From Phycomyces blakesleeanus NRRL 1555(-) (taxonomy: Eukaryota > Mucoromycota > Mucoromycetes > Mucorales > Phycomycetaceae), in the NCBI RefSeq assembly GCF_001638985.1, contig NW_017265175.1, positions 48,943-112,942 on the forward strand: a stretch of 64,000 nucleotides of DNA, in the 5' to 3' direction. The notes under the pieces were generated by a model, which saw only the letters and a program-made list of their open reading frames with translations, ran no database searches and had not been told where the DNA came from. The stretch's first letter is position 1, and every line of letters starts with the position of its first letter. The position numbers were made by a program, and so were the translations under genes. This document shows positions 12,427 through 25,034 of this stretch, piece after piece.

Positions 12427-15400
12427 TGTTAATATCTTTTTTTTTTTAAAAAAAAAAGAGTTTCTCAAGGGACAAATTTGGACCTTAAAAAATTAATAGG
12501 CAAGACCTGTCAAATCTTAAAGTTCAAACTTGTCCACCAGGAGAAAGTAAAAAGGACCCCTCTTTAAAGAATTAAACACTGTCTATATGTAGAGTGTAGA
12601 CTATATATGTATTTCAATTAACTAACTTACCCAGAGGAAGGTGAACCTGTAGTTCTCAAGGCAATCTCATAAAAGTTCCCCAAAAGGCTAAATTGCTTTA
12701 TATAAGGCGAGAAGTTTTGTGGCAATATTAACCTTAATAGATATATAATTGTAAATTAGAAACAAGAAACCAACAAGAGAAAAAAAAGGAGTATTCTATG
12801 AGTGATTATATATATGTCGTCTACTTACTCGGGATCCTCTGCATTCTGCGCAAAGCCTTTCAAAGTTCTAGATAATAATTAAGGGGTACTCAAACGAAAA
12901 TAATAATAATGATAATGATAATGGTAATAATAATACAAATTTTAATACTAGCAATACCAAGTAAGAATCAAAAAATAAATATAAAAAAAATTGGATAATT
13001 TCTTTGAACTTTTATTAACATTACTTGGTATTGCTATTATCATCATTACCATTACCGTTACCATTACCATCATTATCATTGTTTTCGTTTGACTCCCCCA
13101 ATATTATTTGGTCAATTCACACATTCAGACGCATAAAAATCATAAGAGAGAGAAAAAAGCCCTCTATCTATTCGTAACAATTGGCTTACCTATTGATTTG
13201 CCATAATTTAGTCACTGGGACACGACTTGGTTGAGCTGAGTAGCGTATTCATAAAAGAGAGGGATTAGTTTATTGCATAATTATATCATGCTTGTGTTGA
13301 TATTAGAGATGTCGTTGAGTTATGGTGAATTAACTACTACTACTACTATACTGTATGTTTATCGTGTTTGTTTCTCTTGATTTAAATAAGTTTAAATTTT
13401 GAATTTGCCACAAATAACCCTCCCATTGCTCGGTATTTTAGATACCGAAACAATTAAAGATCAGAACTGCCTTATTTGGGTTTTGTGGCGAATTCACATC
13501 AATTTGCCACAGGTCAACACCCTCTCTATTATTATCTTTATTTTATTTCATCTTACATTTCTTCCGAGATAGCCAGCTAGGTGCAACACCATGATAGCTA
13601 TTATAGCTGTTGTTGTTGTCGGGTGAGGTACCTTGCTCATCAACTTCATTGTCGCTCAGTGTTAAGTTAATGCAATCTTGCGCGTCATAGTAAACCGATC
13701 CATCTTCATCAGATGGATAATCATAGTAATCTTCCATTGTTTCTTTGCTATATGTACGCTCTATGGCATCAACATCAATTATATCTACGCCTGAATAACC
13801 CTTGGTTTTTTGGTACTGCGCAGGAGTAAGCGAATTAGCGTATCTCAGTATTCTCTCGAAATCTTTGGGCGATACTTTAGATCCGTTGAAGAGATGCTGA
13901 GCGGGTTCTTTTTCTCTAGCTTCAAATTCAGCGTCAAGGTCGTCCATTTCCTCTTCTGCATGGTTCTGGTATTCTGCAGGATCACGCGAGCTAGAAAACT
14001 TCAGCAATGCTTCAAGATCTTGGGGAGACAATACTTCACAGTTGTAAATATAGTCCTCCAATCTTTCTTCTTCAGCCTTTTCTTTTCCTTGTGCAGCAGC
14101 AGTATTAGCTGATGCACCTCGTTTGTTACGCTTATTATTGTTCCCTTTTGTCGAACGTTGTTCTTCTGACGAGCTGATGTATATATCATCTCCAGGAATG
14201 ATCCTCGACTCGGCTCTTTTTCTGTACCTATCTCTGCGTTGCTTTTGTGGTGTCGTCTGTTGGCTCGAGTTTTGTGGTTTATTATCTTGCCGTTTAGCCT
14301 GAGTTTGTGTACTGTCTTTAGTTGGAGCACGGAAGAAAGCACGGTCGTTTGTAATATTCAGATCCATATTCGTATCCTCATTGATATTAATATCCATAGT
14401 CTTTTTCGTATTCGTATTCGTGTTTGTGTTTGTGTTTGTATTCATGTTATCCAAATATATTGATGATAATCCAGTATCATTGATTGCTGATGGCGCAGAG
14501 TCAAACACGAAATCAAGCATACTACTTTGAGACATATCTTCCTCTAAAACAGCTTCTCCGACGTTGTCTATAATTTCACACACACACACACACAGATATA
14601 TTTATATCTTGTTAATCAATCGAAATTATCGGGGTTATCATAACAAAAACCTTACCTTGATTATGATGTGCCTCTAAAATACTGGGGTCTGAAACGAACC
14701 CCAAGCAGCTAAGGACAGATTTTGAGTGAAAAGGACTAATATTGGCAGAGTCTTGATCAAGAGCAGTCGATTCGGCATAACCTGGGATACGGAAAACATC
14801 CTCCACATGACCGCTATTTGCATAGTTAGACTTGTTTTCGTAAGAGTCTAACACATATCCTTTAATTAGTATATCTACTACTATTATTTCATTTCTTCTC
14901 TCTTTTTGGATTTTGTTTTTCGAAAAGCATCGTGCTTACCTCTTGATACCATGTGCTGGTTACCATACTTTTGAGTCATGTATTCCTCTTCGTCATCTTC
15001 AAATCCATATTCGTCTTTGTCAATATCATCGTCTTCGTCAGTATGCCCTAAATCAGAATCATCTTCAATAATCCGTGATTGATATCTGCTTCGTCCGGTC
15101 TGCATATTGTTTTCGTCTGAGTCGAGAAATCCACGGATATTGCTTCTTCCTCCTCCTCCACCACCACCTTCTCTACCACCTCTACGTCTACCTCTTACTC
15201 CTCCTCCGCCTCGACCTATAAGTGTATTATTAGTATTGTTAGGATAATAACATTATCTTCCGCTATGAAAGGCTCCTGCTCTTGTACAAGAGCTTTAATT
15301 CAGTAATATCGAATTGTTCTCTTTTACCATTCTGGGCTGAGCCGTAGATCCTGGAAGATGAGTTTCCTGCATTGTACGCTCTACTTCTACCTCTCTGTTG

Positions 15401-15439
15401 AACAGCGGTTTGGCGTCTTGGTCTTGAGCTCTTTGGCAT
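11827..15439 (-). CDS. SQS1: SQS1-like R3H/G-patch protein (Prp43 cofactor)
   Basis: Nine exons on the minus strand: 15439-15328, 15215-14940, 14859-14656, 14567-13557, 13235-13190, 12867-12829, 12732-12631, 12382-12047 and 11923-11827; every phase closes, giving 740 residues (yeast Sqs1 is 767). Sqs1-type proteins activate the DEAH helicase Prp43 in ribosome maturation and spliceosome release, in the nucleus and nucleolus. The N-terminus has an RGG-like Gly/Arg stretch (about 38-62), followed by long acidic, Asn/Thr-repeat and Lys/Arg-rich segments. An R3H-like region (LILPQNFSPYIKQFSLLG to IALRTTGS) precedes the C-terminal G-patch, GHRMLASLGWSQGDSIG to GLGH, which ends the protein. The R3H-like segment lacks a clear R-x3-H. 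Introns 4 and 5 carry foldback repeats. Naming the exact orthologue is inference; a G-patch protein is certain. Confidence 0.85.
12883..13099. mobile_element. Foldback MITE-like insert in SQS1 intron 5
   Basis: Two arms of about 85-90 nt are inverted copies of each other. The left arm opens GGGGTACTCAAACGAAAA and runs through ATA/ATGG repeats to AGCAATACCAAGTAA near 12962; the right arm begins at about 13022 with TTACTTGGTATTGCT and closes with TTTTCGTTTGACTCCCCC. The arms therefore end in matching G-rich termini. No target duplication is certain. It sits wholly inside the 322-nt intron, which is longer than most in this gene. Confidence 0.6.
13399..13496. repeat. Foldback repeat in SQS1 intron 4
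   Basis: GAATTTGCCACAAATAACCC near 13399 is inverted, with a few mismatches, at 13477-13496 (GGGTTTTGTGGCGAATTC). Between them lies a short hairpin CGGTAT/ATACCG (about 13431). This may be a small MITE or an intronic RNA fold. Confidence 0.4.
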
Positions 15440-15790
15440 GTTAAATCGAATGTAACTAGGATGATGAATGTGTCTTTTGAATGTGTGTGTGTGTGTGTGT
15501 GTGCCTTGCAACGATGATTATTTTCTATTAATTTTTCTTTCTTTCTTTCTTTCTTTCCTTTCTTTTTTTAAAGAAAAAAATTAATAGTCACAGTGCGAGA
15601 TATAAATCTGACTGTGCAGATTTCACTTTCACTTTTATGCACTGGGTTACAGTATTGCTACATTGAATTCAGATGATGTTAGTTTTTTTTTCTGGGCGAA
15701 TCAAAATTAATTTTTTAAAATTTTGTTTCCCTTTTTTGAACAAAGGAAAAATACAATTGAGACCAAAAAGAGTGAATGTTCAGACTTTTT
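15440..15790. other. Short spacer upstream of SQS1-like gene
   Basis: About 350 bp containing a (GT)n run (15485-15502), TTTC repeats (15536-15560) and A/T tracts. It is the probable promoter of the SQS1-like gene; no gene is seen. Confidence 0.5.
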
Positions 15791-17803
15791 TTTTTACCTG
15801 TAAAAATCTAAATACCAGAAAGGGAAACCGTCTTTGATACGGCAATTTTTGTTTGGTGTAATTATTTCTATTGAAAGGAAGGGAGTGTCCACCTCTCCAG
15901 GTCAACTGGGTAATCTTCATCATGTTTGACGATGTATTCGCATCCCTCCGCCAAAGTTTTTGATGTTCATCGATGGTAAGAACTATCAAATCGCCGTTCC
16001 TTTCTTTTCTCTTCAAGGATGTGTAAAAGAGTCCAGTGACTCCACATTTCAACCCCTTCAAGCGGACCAAGTCTTACCGAACATACCGACTCCAGATACA
16101 ACTAAGGGCACCTTTGACCTGTAGTTTTTAAAGTTGCTCTCTTTATAGGATACAATAGTATTTATAGATGCTTTTTCAGTAAAGATAAACATGATACCAC
16201 TCTACTGGTTTTTAAACTCAAATACCTTGGCATACTTTTCTTTAAAACTCTTTTTTCTTTCCCTTTTCCTTTCAGCTTTCTTCTTCTTAAGATTCTATTG
16301 TACTTCTTAGTCCCACCAAGCAATATATCCATCAGCAGCTCTGGTGCCCTTTGCTTTCCTCAATACAAGAAGAACCGGTTTTTTACTGTAGCAGCACTGT
16401 AAAAATTGAATAGCGTTTCCAAGTTTTCGCAGATGTAAGCAACATATTGCAAATATTCTTCTGGGCCAAAAGTCCTATTGGTTGGGATCACGCTTTCTAT
16501 GATGCTAATTCCGTGCTCTTTCTTTAACTTGTTCATTTAAGAGCTGTATTTTGTTGAACCAGCCATGGGATAGTATTCTTTAGTGGTGCATCATCGACCA
16601 TCACGGTCTAAATCAGCTACTGCACAAAAAAAACGGGGTTTCTTCCGGGGGGGGTCAACTGATATTGGGAGATGTGATTCTTCAACTTCTCGACTACCAA
16701 AATCATCAAGTTTGAGATCAATTTGATTAATCTTGGTAGCCATTTCCTTCTGGTCGCTTCGTCTTTTGTAGATCAAAAAAATCGACACTGAGGACGTCCA
16801 ACCTGACCAAGTTTCCAAACATTTGCTTATTTTTTACATTTGGAATTATACTTTCAATTCTAGAAGTGTGTTTGTTTTAATTATTATGATATCAAGCTTC
16901 TTTTTTTTTACTTGTTTGAATTCTCAATGCCTGGAACTGTAATAAATTTTTTAAGAAAAAAACCGAAGTTGTTCGTTGTAACCTCTTGGCAACCTTTCAC
17001 CAAGAAGAGACACGGATAATGTGTTTACAGACAAAGTTAAAGAACGCCTGTGCAAGGAAAGGGTGGGGAACACACTAAATATTTGTGGAAGAGGCAGTCT
17101 CTTCACATCGTACTCGCAGTGGCTGTTATGTTTAGATTCAATTAAAGAAAACAAGCACGGCTGTAAATGAGTGAATCTTCCTGGAGCTTCTGACAGAGTC
17201 TTCAGTATTACTCTATTATCTAGAATGTCCCTCAAAAGCTGGCAGAGTCCAACAAATTTCTGTCTGATTATATCGTCATTTATGGTGCTATTTTCTGGCA
17301 GCACCGGATCCCCTTGGCAGATAAATTGATAACAGTATCTTACAGCAATATTATGAACGTCGTTTGGATTCATGCTATGCAAGTTTTTTGTTTTTCGTAG
17401 CAAACACCTAATATTTGTTTAGCTCTTCATTACTATTTTTACGCATTGACTGCTTTTCTTACCACAAACATGATTTGAATCTGGTACCGAAGATAGCGGA
17501 TCAATCTATTTTCAAAGGTCTCGATAATTACATTCTAATATGAAGTGATTACCTTTGTACACGCCTCAGCGAGACATTGGCTTGCTCCACCGATTAAAGC
17601 TATTTCATAACATGCCCCAGGAGTTGAGACACTAGAGTGCCACTTTTAGGCTTTTTGTTATTAATAAGTTGACAGATGCTGCACCAAAACTGCTGCCTGA
17701 AGATAAAACCTGGCACAGATTCGTTGGAATTTTGTAAGAGATGATGATCTACAAACAACTTTGTCCAGTAGATTGAGTGCCTTATTGAATTGCAGCAAGA
17801 CAC
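15790..17803 (-). pseudogene. Decayed Fanzor-type (eukaryotic TnpB-like) element
   Basis: Broken frames on the minus strand carry, in order, pieces resembling the Fanzor proteins common in Mucoromycota. There is a helical N-terminal part (17803-17600; then 17340-16970, with RFTHLQPCLFSLIES and VKRLPLPQIFSVFPTLSLH). A beta-rich piece plus RuvC-I follows (16818-16594, SGWTSSVSIFLIYKRRS and PISVDPPRKK, where DPG is expected). A middle segment (about 16540-16330, VKNRFFLY, in-frame TGA, GKQRAPELL) comes next. RuvC-II-like VLTIDE and RuvC-III-like WRRDANTSSNM lie in 16070-15800. The zinc ribbon that should lie between the last two is missing: IDEHQ runs straight into KLWRRD. There are several stops and at least one frameshift (near 16075). 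Recognition is by family motif memory, not by alignment. Confidence 0.65.
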
Positions 17804-20212
17804 ATTTATTTATTTATTTTTATTTTAGGATGGCTTTGTATTCTTCTTTAATGCAACTGTTAAAAGGAAGCTTTTGTGTGTAAGCAGTGTAATGATTTCC
17901 AAGGTTAAAAGCAAAAGTTTTTTGTTTTCAATAAAGCATAAAAAGAGCATTTAGGTGATCGTGCAGAAGTATGGACCTGGTAGCATGCATCTTAAGCAAA
18001 CAGCTTCTGCGCCGATCTGTATCTTTTGTCTTTTGGTCTCCTTTTTTTAGCTCTTTTAACCTGTTCTGGTACCAGTTATTATTCAAAATATTAATAACTA
18101 TACCTTTGTCAATAGTTTCAGGTGTATATATCTATAATAAAGTATTCCTTCTGGCCACAATCAAAGCATGTACCATCTACAATATTATTGCTAACTTTGA
18201 TCAGAAGCGCGTGTTACTAATACTGTCTCAATGTTTAATTTTAAAGAAAACAAAATAAATCTTAAGCATTCGCATTATACTTTGTACAGTGGACTGAACA
18301 ATAATCGACTTTTCTTCAAAGTTTATTCTAAAAAAAAAGGTATAAGATATGCATGGTGTTGAATTATCAAACAGTTCTTAAGATCACCAAGGGCACTACA
18401 ATATATTTACCTTGAAGACCCTTTGTTCTTGAATGCCTTACATATTGCATTCATGTTTATCGTGCTTTGACTATGTTTTGTCTTCCAGTACAATACAATA
18501 CATTGGAATGTAATTGGTAGCCTTTTTTTTTGAAAAGAAAAGAAAAGATGCATCCTTTTATTTCTTAAAGACGGTAAATGGAAACTGATGGGGCTATTTA
18601 AACATGATTCCTTCTTATTTATGTATTATTATTTTTGGCATCCTATATGAAATTTACAAAGTTAGAAAGCCCAGGTTTTTTTTTCTTACTCAATCTTGGT
18701 ATTTAACTCATCTCAACTCGTATTCACGTGCTGATTGGAGTGAGGTTAATAAGTACTAGTCTATCATATAAAAAATAAGTATCTGAAATATGTGTATATA
18801 TATATATTTTAGATCTTTGTAAGCATAGTAACTAATAGTTGATGTCTATCTTTAGCTTTAAAGAAAATAAAATGACTTTAAAAGACATTTATCTTGGGAA
18901 GTTTGTCCAGCTGCTGGATATACCTGTTGCTAAGAAAAAACAAGACTTTGGCTTCTTAGGATACCGAAACAATGTCTCGATCAACTAAAAGGGTGAATCT
19001 GAATACGGCCATAAAATTGATTTGATAGCAAAATAAATCTCTTCCTGGGCAACACAGTCACTCACATGGACTACTTTAACTTTTCTAAAAAAAAATCGTA
19101 TAAATATATGTTACAGATATTTAGTTTTGCTGGCTGCTTTGGTGCATACAAAGATGGTTCATTTACAGTCTGAAAGGATAAAGCACGCCAGTTATAGTAT
19201 ATCAAAAAAAAGAAATGTAGGCCGCAAATGACTATTTTTACCATTATTGTGCAATCAAGCATACAAAAGCTTCTTGACAAGTTAAAGCAGTGGGTAAATA
19301 GACACACACATATATAAATGTGTGGGGTTTCTTGCCTTCGTTCATTCATTCATAAATATATTCTTTTTTATATATTATTTAATGTAAAGAGTAGTCCAAG
19401 CTAATTCTTGACAGACCTAGACGTTAACGTTTCAGTCAAACCATTTACAAAAACAACCTAGCTAGCACCCTTTTTTTTAAAAAAAATAATATCTATAATC
19501 TAATATTGTTTTAGGGAATTCAACCTGGGAAAGTATTCTTGTGCTCAACCCGAAAAATTCCCTAACCATAATCTCCAGTACAAGAAAGAACCAAAAATAT
19601 ATATATATTATATATTATATATTCCTATTGCTGGTATTAAACTACGGTATTTTGACTTTGACCTCTTTAGGAGATTCATGTAACAGCATATGTAATATAA
19701 AAGAAAGAAATAATAATACAATTCTTCAAAAATGCATGACAATAATTTCAACTTTAATAAATACTAAAATTGTGTGCAACTTTGGCAATATATTGTGTTG
19801 AATTAATTCAATTTAATAAGTTTATTGTGTATGTATGTGTATATATACATAGATAGAGAAATAATGAAAAAGCAGGTAAAACAAGAATTCACGGTGTGTA
19901 TATGTATTTGTACAATGAAATGAAGAGAGAAGAGAAACATAGGTATAATCTCTTTTCGGTAAGGGAAGAAAGAAAAAAAAAAGGAAGAAGCTCTATTCTA
20001 TTCTAAATATAATGAATTTAATAATAAGGACAGTAAAGTTGATTGTTACAGAGTAACATAAAAAAAAAGGGCATACAACAAGATAAGATGAAGTCAAGTT
20101 AAATTAAGTTCCAAGCCAAACCAAGTTTCGTTTTTTTTTTCTTTAAAAAAAAAAAGAAACAAAAGAATGGAGGCGTAAGTAAGTAAGTACATTGTAGTTG
20201 TAGTCAAGAATG
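17804..20212. other. AT-rich intergenic region
   Basis: About 2.4 kb without a gene I can support. Open frames such as 17971-18258, 19071-19349 and 19541-19801 have AT-driven composition (Ile, Asn, Leu, Lys, Tyr) and no domain. A T8A8 tract lies at 19471-19486. The part nearest the Fanzor relic may contain its eroded upstream flank. Confidence 0.5.
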
Positions 20213-21818
20213 TTAAGATAGCCACAGCCTCTTTGTGTCAAACAAACATAAGCCAAGTAGGTAGTTGTGCAGTGGCCGGTGATTAGGTTTCTTGGGAATC
20301 AATTCGTTGAGATAAAAGCCATTGGGTGGGAACTCCATCCTGGAAACCCTGTCATCTTTGGTATTCTCGGATGAACGGCTGTCAAACGTCGCGGGCTCAT
20401 CGAATGAAAAGGGGTGCCCAGGATTATTGTGCTCCAACCCCGACCCCACATGAGGCCATGTCAAAAGATGTTGGGATTGTGTATGGCTTGAAAGTTCTAG
20501 TTCTAGTTCATTTTCATGTTCATGATCATGAGCACGTTGCTATAATAATGATAATAATGATAACAAAATGAAATGATATATGATTAGACAACTGTTTTCT
20601 TCTTGCTTTCATTATTGCCTTATATTGTATCTTACAGCAATTTAATATTGACCAATGTCTTACCATATAGCAACCTTTTCCTTTGGAAATTGCCCGGTCG
20701 AAATTGCGCCTTGTCCTCGTGGTCGTCTGGTTCATCAGGTAAGGGTTTCTCGGCCGTTCTTTGTCTTTTGTCAATAAGAATAATAATAATAATGGCCAGC
20801 CAAGTATGTTATTCTTCATTGGCTCCTCGCACAAGTTTTTGAATGACCGACTCGGACTTTCTGGGACGTGCAACTTCCAGGCTCCTGGCATGCCGCTTTC
20901 GGGACAGATAGTTTGTGGTTGGGATGGTGATTGTGGTTGTCCTGACGACAGTTTATAGATTTCATCTAAAGACACTCTTTGTTCTTGTTCTGGTAAACAA
21001 TGTTCTGTGTTGTCTTTTGTAGAAGTATGAACATTTTGGAGAGGTGTCCATGTTTCCGTGGGCACTTTTGATTCTAGAATTGAGGGTACAATGGTTGCGG
21101 CAGAATACAAATCTTCTTTTCTTTTGTGGAATAATAAGATTAACGATGATGGTGAATATGATAGATCAGGTAAGCGAATGTCACCATCAAAAGAGAGTTT
21201 GGTGGAATGTGTGAGACCCTTGGATGACCCGACTCCTTTCTGAGCTGACGTGAAGATCTCACAGGATTTCAAGATACTTTTTTTAGCGAAGCAGACTTTA
21301 GTAGATTGCTTGAACAAAGAACCCCGTTTAGATTGATGTCGATACTGATAGTAGGTAGAATAGTTATAGGATGCTGAGGATGGTAATTCATTATAGACTC
21401 GACTTCGATCTACTCGTGATTTCAATTGAATATCCGAGCGGTCTTTTGGATGCTCGATCGATTCCCAGGTGCTTCTATTGTGATTGTGCCTTTCGTGGAT
21501 TGTCTGTGTGAAAGAATAAAATAAGAAATGGTTAGAAATTACAAGACACAATTTATTCGTTATTAAGAAGAAAGAAGAATAACTTACGTGTAGATCTGTC
21601 TCTAGTTCAAGTACACGATTCTCTAGTTCGGAAATGATATCCTGACATTGTGACAGAAGTGAAAAGACTTGATCGTCTGTGATTCCAAAAGGTCCGACCA
21701 CATTGGTAGTTTCTTGGAATTCGGTGTTTGTAAAAGACAAATCTTGGTCTTGTTGGTGGTATTGCTGGTTGTTGTGGTTGATATGGAGGAGTGGAGGGTT
21801 GACAAGACTGTCGTTCAT
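20213..21818 (-). CDS. Hypothetical protein with short coiled coil
   Basis: Three exons on the minus strand, 21818-21588, 21503-20664 and 20539-20213, give 465 residues with closing phases and GTAAGT/GTAAGA donors. I do not recognise the family. The N-terminus is Gln/Asn/His-rich. A predicted coiled coil follows at about 46-85 (ITDDQVFSLLSQCQDIISELENRVLELETDL, continuing into TIHERHNHN after intron 1). The middle is basic and Ser-rich (KSRVDRSRVYNELPSSASYNYSTYYQYRHQSKRG region). Exon 3 opens with alternating acidic/His and Glu-Leu repeats. No signal peptide or membrane segment is credible. A low-complexity LLLLFLL stretch from a TTA run in exon 2 could instead be part of a 67-nt intron, but that model breaks the frame into exon 3. 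Confidence 0.6.
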
Positions 21819-24140
21819 TGTACAGATAGTTTTTTTTGGAGTAGAAGATGCGAATGTGATTTGTGTGCAAAATAAGCTAAATAAAACCGTATGTTATTTG
21901 ATATATTGACGGGAATTGATATTACTAGAGAAAGATAAATAGCAGAAACCAAAAGAAACAAGAGAGACAAGAGAGGCAAGAAGAATAAGTATATATACAG
22001 ACAAAGAAATCTATATTTAATATACAACAGCAACTAAGAATAAAGATAAAGAAAGCCAAAGAAAGAAATTGAGCAAATTAAGAATAATCTAAAGGTAAAG
22101 GTAAAGGTAAAGAAGATCATTTTATTGTGCTTTATATTTTTATATATGTATGGATGCTTTAACTTTAAAAGAAGTCTTTTGATGCTATTCATTTCTCCTG
22201 ATAAAGACAATAGTAACAATAAGAATCATCATCATCATAATAATGGAATGTGCAGTAATCATAATGATGAAGAGGTCAATCAAAAGACAATAGCATCTGG
22301 ATATATGAGGAAATTATCTTGTTTATTTTCAGTCTGCTGGTGGCGGCGATGGTTGTGCTTAACAGCGGCAACTGTAAATATAAATATCTACATTTATGTA
22401 CATTTATATACATAAAGTTTCCTTTTCTTTTCTTTTCTTTTCTTTTTGTAATAAAGAGTATGAGAATATGTACGTTGTGTCTTATCAAGTGTTCAAATTA
22501 CACATAAAGTATGAGACCTAAAATAAAAGATAAAACCGCAACTAGAATAATAACCACAATCATTCTATATAGTGTTATTCCTTTTTGGCTGTTTCTTTAC
22601 TTAATACGTCTTATAAAACAAGGCAACAGCAACATCAACAGCAAATGATCAATGTTTTGTGATGTCACTTACTCAAATAAGAGCATGTCAGATCCAAATA
22701 CACTTTTCATTCCCCTTTACACATCTTTACATCTTTACCTATATATTATATATACAGAGAGAAAAGAGAAAAAAAAAGATACATTATCTATTTAAGGGAA
22801 TCTAGCACGATTTCTCAAAGCACACAGATAATTATATATATATATATATATATATAGTAGATAGGATAGGATGTGATACTCATCAGTAGCACAAAATTAA
22901 AAAAAAAAAGAAAAGGACCGAATTTTGATCAAACATGGTAAAGCGATCTCTAGCCCGGTCCGGACAGTTGTCCAACAAAGAACAAAAAGAAGAAGAAGAA
23001 AATAGGTAGCAAAAATAAAGAGAGTATATGATTGCATGCACAGCATCATTTCTGCATCACTCTCATTTACCTCCACATGTCTGTACATATGTCTATATTA
23101 TATGTCGATACGTCTTTATGTGGACGTTTAAGCCTAATCATAAGCCCTAGTCTAAAGCTAAGGCCAAGACTAAGCCTATGCCTATGCCTATGCCTATGTC
23201 TGTACACATGCACATCTCTGCACACTTCTGCACGCCTACGTGTGAACGTGGGTTTGACTCATTCTTTCGATACATACGCATAAATATGCATAAATACATG
23301 CATACATACATGCATATTATACGTACTTTGTTTCCTTTTGATTTGAAACACGAAAAGTTACAGACGTCTTGTTCTTTGAAAAAACATTTTGACAATCTGT
23401 GGTAAGAGACACGATTATAGGTACTGATAATCAAAGAGAATGAACCTGTCGATCTTTCTACATTACACCTAACATTGGCTTATCTTTGGCTTTGGTTAAA
23501 GACCAAATGATATAAATTATTGTACTGTGGCTTCAATATAACTTTCTCTCTTTTTCTTTTTCCCTATTTCAGTCAGAAAATACACAAGCACAGATATGTA
23601 TATCATAAAGAGCAATTGATGATAACACACCTTTAGAGATATTTACAAAATAGTAAATCAAATGTTGAATACAGAAAAATCTATAGCAAAAATGGAGAAG
23701 AGACAAGTTGACTGCAAGATTGTCTCATTTTCAAATATATAATATATAAAATATAGTATGACAAGACTATTACTGTGTACAACAGTCCTGCAATTTATTG
23801 ACCTCTTTTTTTTTCTTTTTTTTTCCTTTATATTATTATTATCCTTTTGGGTTGCCCACCAGATAGATATTATCACTACGCTCACTAGATTTTACTGCTA
23901 CTGCCTGCTACTGCCTACTACTGCTATTTCTTTTTTGGTTCGATTAATTGAATATATGGCACAAGTCAAAAAATCGCAATTGCTCAGTATATCTAATAGA
24001 AGCTCACTTTTTATATTGCTCTATTGAACTCTTAATATACATATAGCACAATTATTGGCAAGATAAAGGAAGAAGAGGTAGATTGAGTTTGGTCCAAGGC
24101 CCAAAATATTTATATTTGTTGGCTATTTATTATCAGATGT
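21819..24140. other. AT-rich intergenic region
   Basis: Divergent spacer upstream of the 465-residue gene. It contains GGTAAA repeats (22092-22112), a TTTTC run (22423-22445), a long (TA)n at 22833-22855 and tandem CCTATG hexamers (23174-23200). The open frames here are short and low complexity. I see no supported gene. Confidence 0.5.
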
Positions 24141-24240
24141 AGTTCGAGCAAAGTTGAAAACCGTACTCCGAAAGTCCCCAGCTCGAACCGGGAATACAGT
24201 CTCTCCGGTCCCACTTGGCAGGTCATTGAAATCATAGTTT
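24140..24240 (-). other. tRNA-like / SINE-like relic
   Basis: On the minus strand TGCCAAGTGGGACC resembles a Pol III A box (one base short), and about 30 nt downstream CCGGTTCGAGCTGGG resembles a B box inside a T-arm-like stem (CCCGG/CTGGG). The T loop has only six bases and no complete cloverleaf closes, so this is not a functional tRNA. It may be the head of a decayed tRNA-derived SINE. Confidence 0.25.
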
Positions 24241-25034
24241 TGGAACAAAAAAAAAAAAAAAGAAAAAAGAAACTCAAGTGTAGCACTTGCACAGAATTAA
24301 AGAGGTGTGTCATCGGGGAAAAGGGAAGTTGTGGTTGAGGTAGTCGGGGATAGATAGATGTGTAACAAAGCCTTCGTTTTTCCCAGTTTATGTATCTGTG
24401 ATGTATAAACAGCTGTACATTATTAATCTATTAGCATGGTATTTAAGTTAATTCAGCCTTTGAAAGGTACCAATTGAACATTTGGATACTTGAATGGGTT
24501 AATGTATTTAGTAAAGACAATATTACCAACTTGGGAGGGGGGCAAAATTCTGGCTCTAATGATGACTTTTTGGACATGGAAAATAGTACTTCTTTTGTAA
24601 TGCTGAGGTACTACAAGAATAATAATAATGATAATAAAAGAAGTAGGAAGCAAAGAATGGGTTGGTCGATCTTGACGGGCTATAGAGCTATTATGATACG
24701 AGAGGGGAGAAAGATAAAAATAATAATACGATGGTAACCCTTGGGTGGTTCGAGTCTTCTTTTTCCATTTTATTTTTGTACCTTCGGGAAATCTCTGTAG
24801 GACAAGATTGAGTGTCAGCATATGAAGTGGGTTCTTCTCCGACCTCTTTTGTTTTTATTTATTTATTTATATAGATAGATAGATAGAATAAAAATATACC
24901 TGGCTTATCTTGTCTCATATGTTTTCTTATTTAATAGCAAAAATCAAAAATCAAAAATATATAATCTCAATTGACTTTTGTTCCTTCTCTCTTTCTTCCT
25001 TTCATCTAAACCTCAATTTTCCCTAAAGATAACC
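24241..25034. other. Upstream region of GPI-protein gene
   Basis: About 790 bp of AT-rich DNA with an A14-like run (24247), ATAG tetramers near 24876 and a CT-rich leader (24980-25020) just before the next start. The open frame at 24474-24737 has no recognisable content. Confidence 0.4.

Noticed and set aside
20766..20832. 67-nt intron (GTGCGA to AAAAG) in the 465-residue gene
   Set aside because: It removes a low-complexity LLLLFLL stretch, but the resulting phase leads to a stop in the next exon; the unspliced reading is consistent.
24725..24765. GGTTCGAGTC B box followed by T5
   Set aside because: No matching A box or stems upstream; probably chance.
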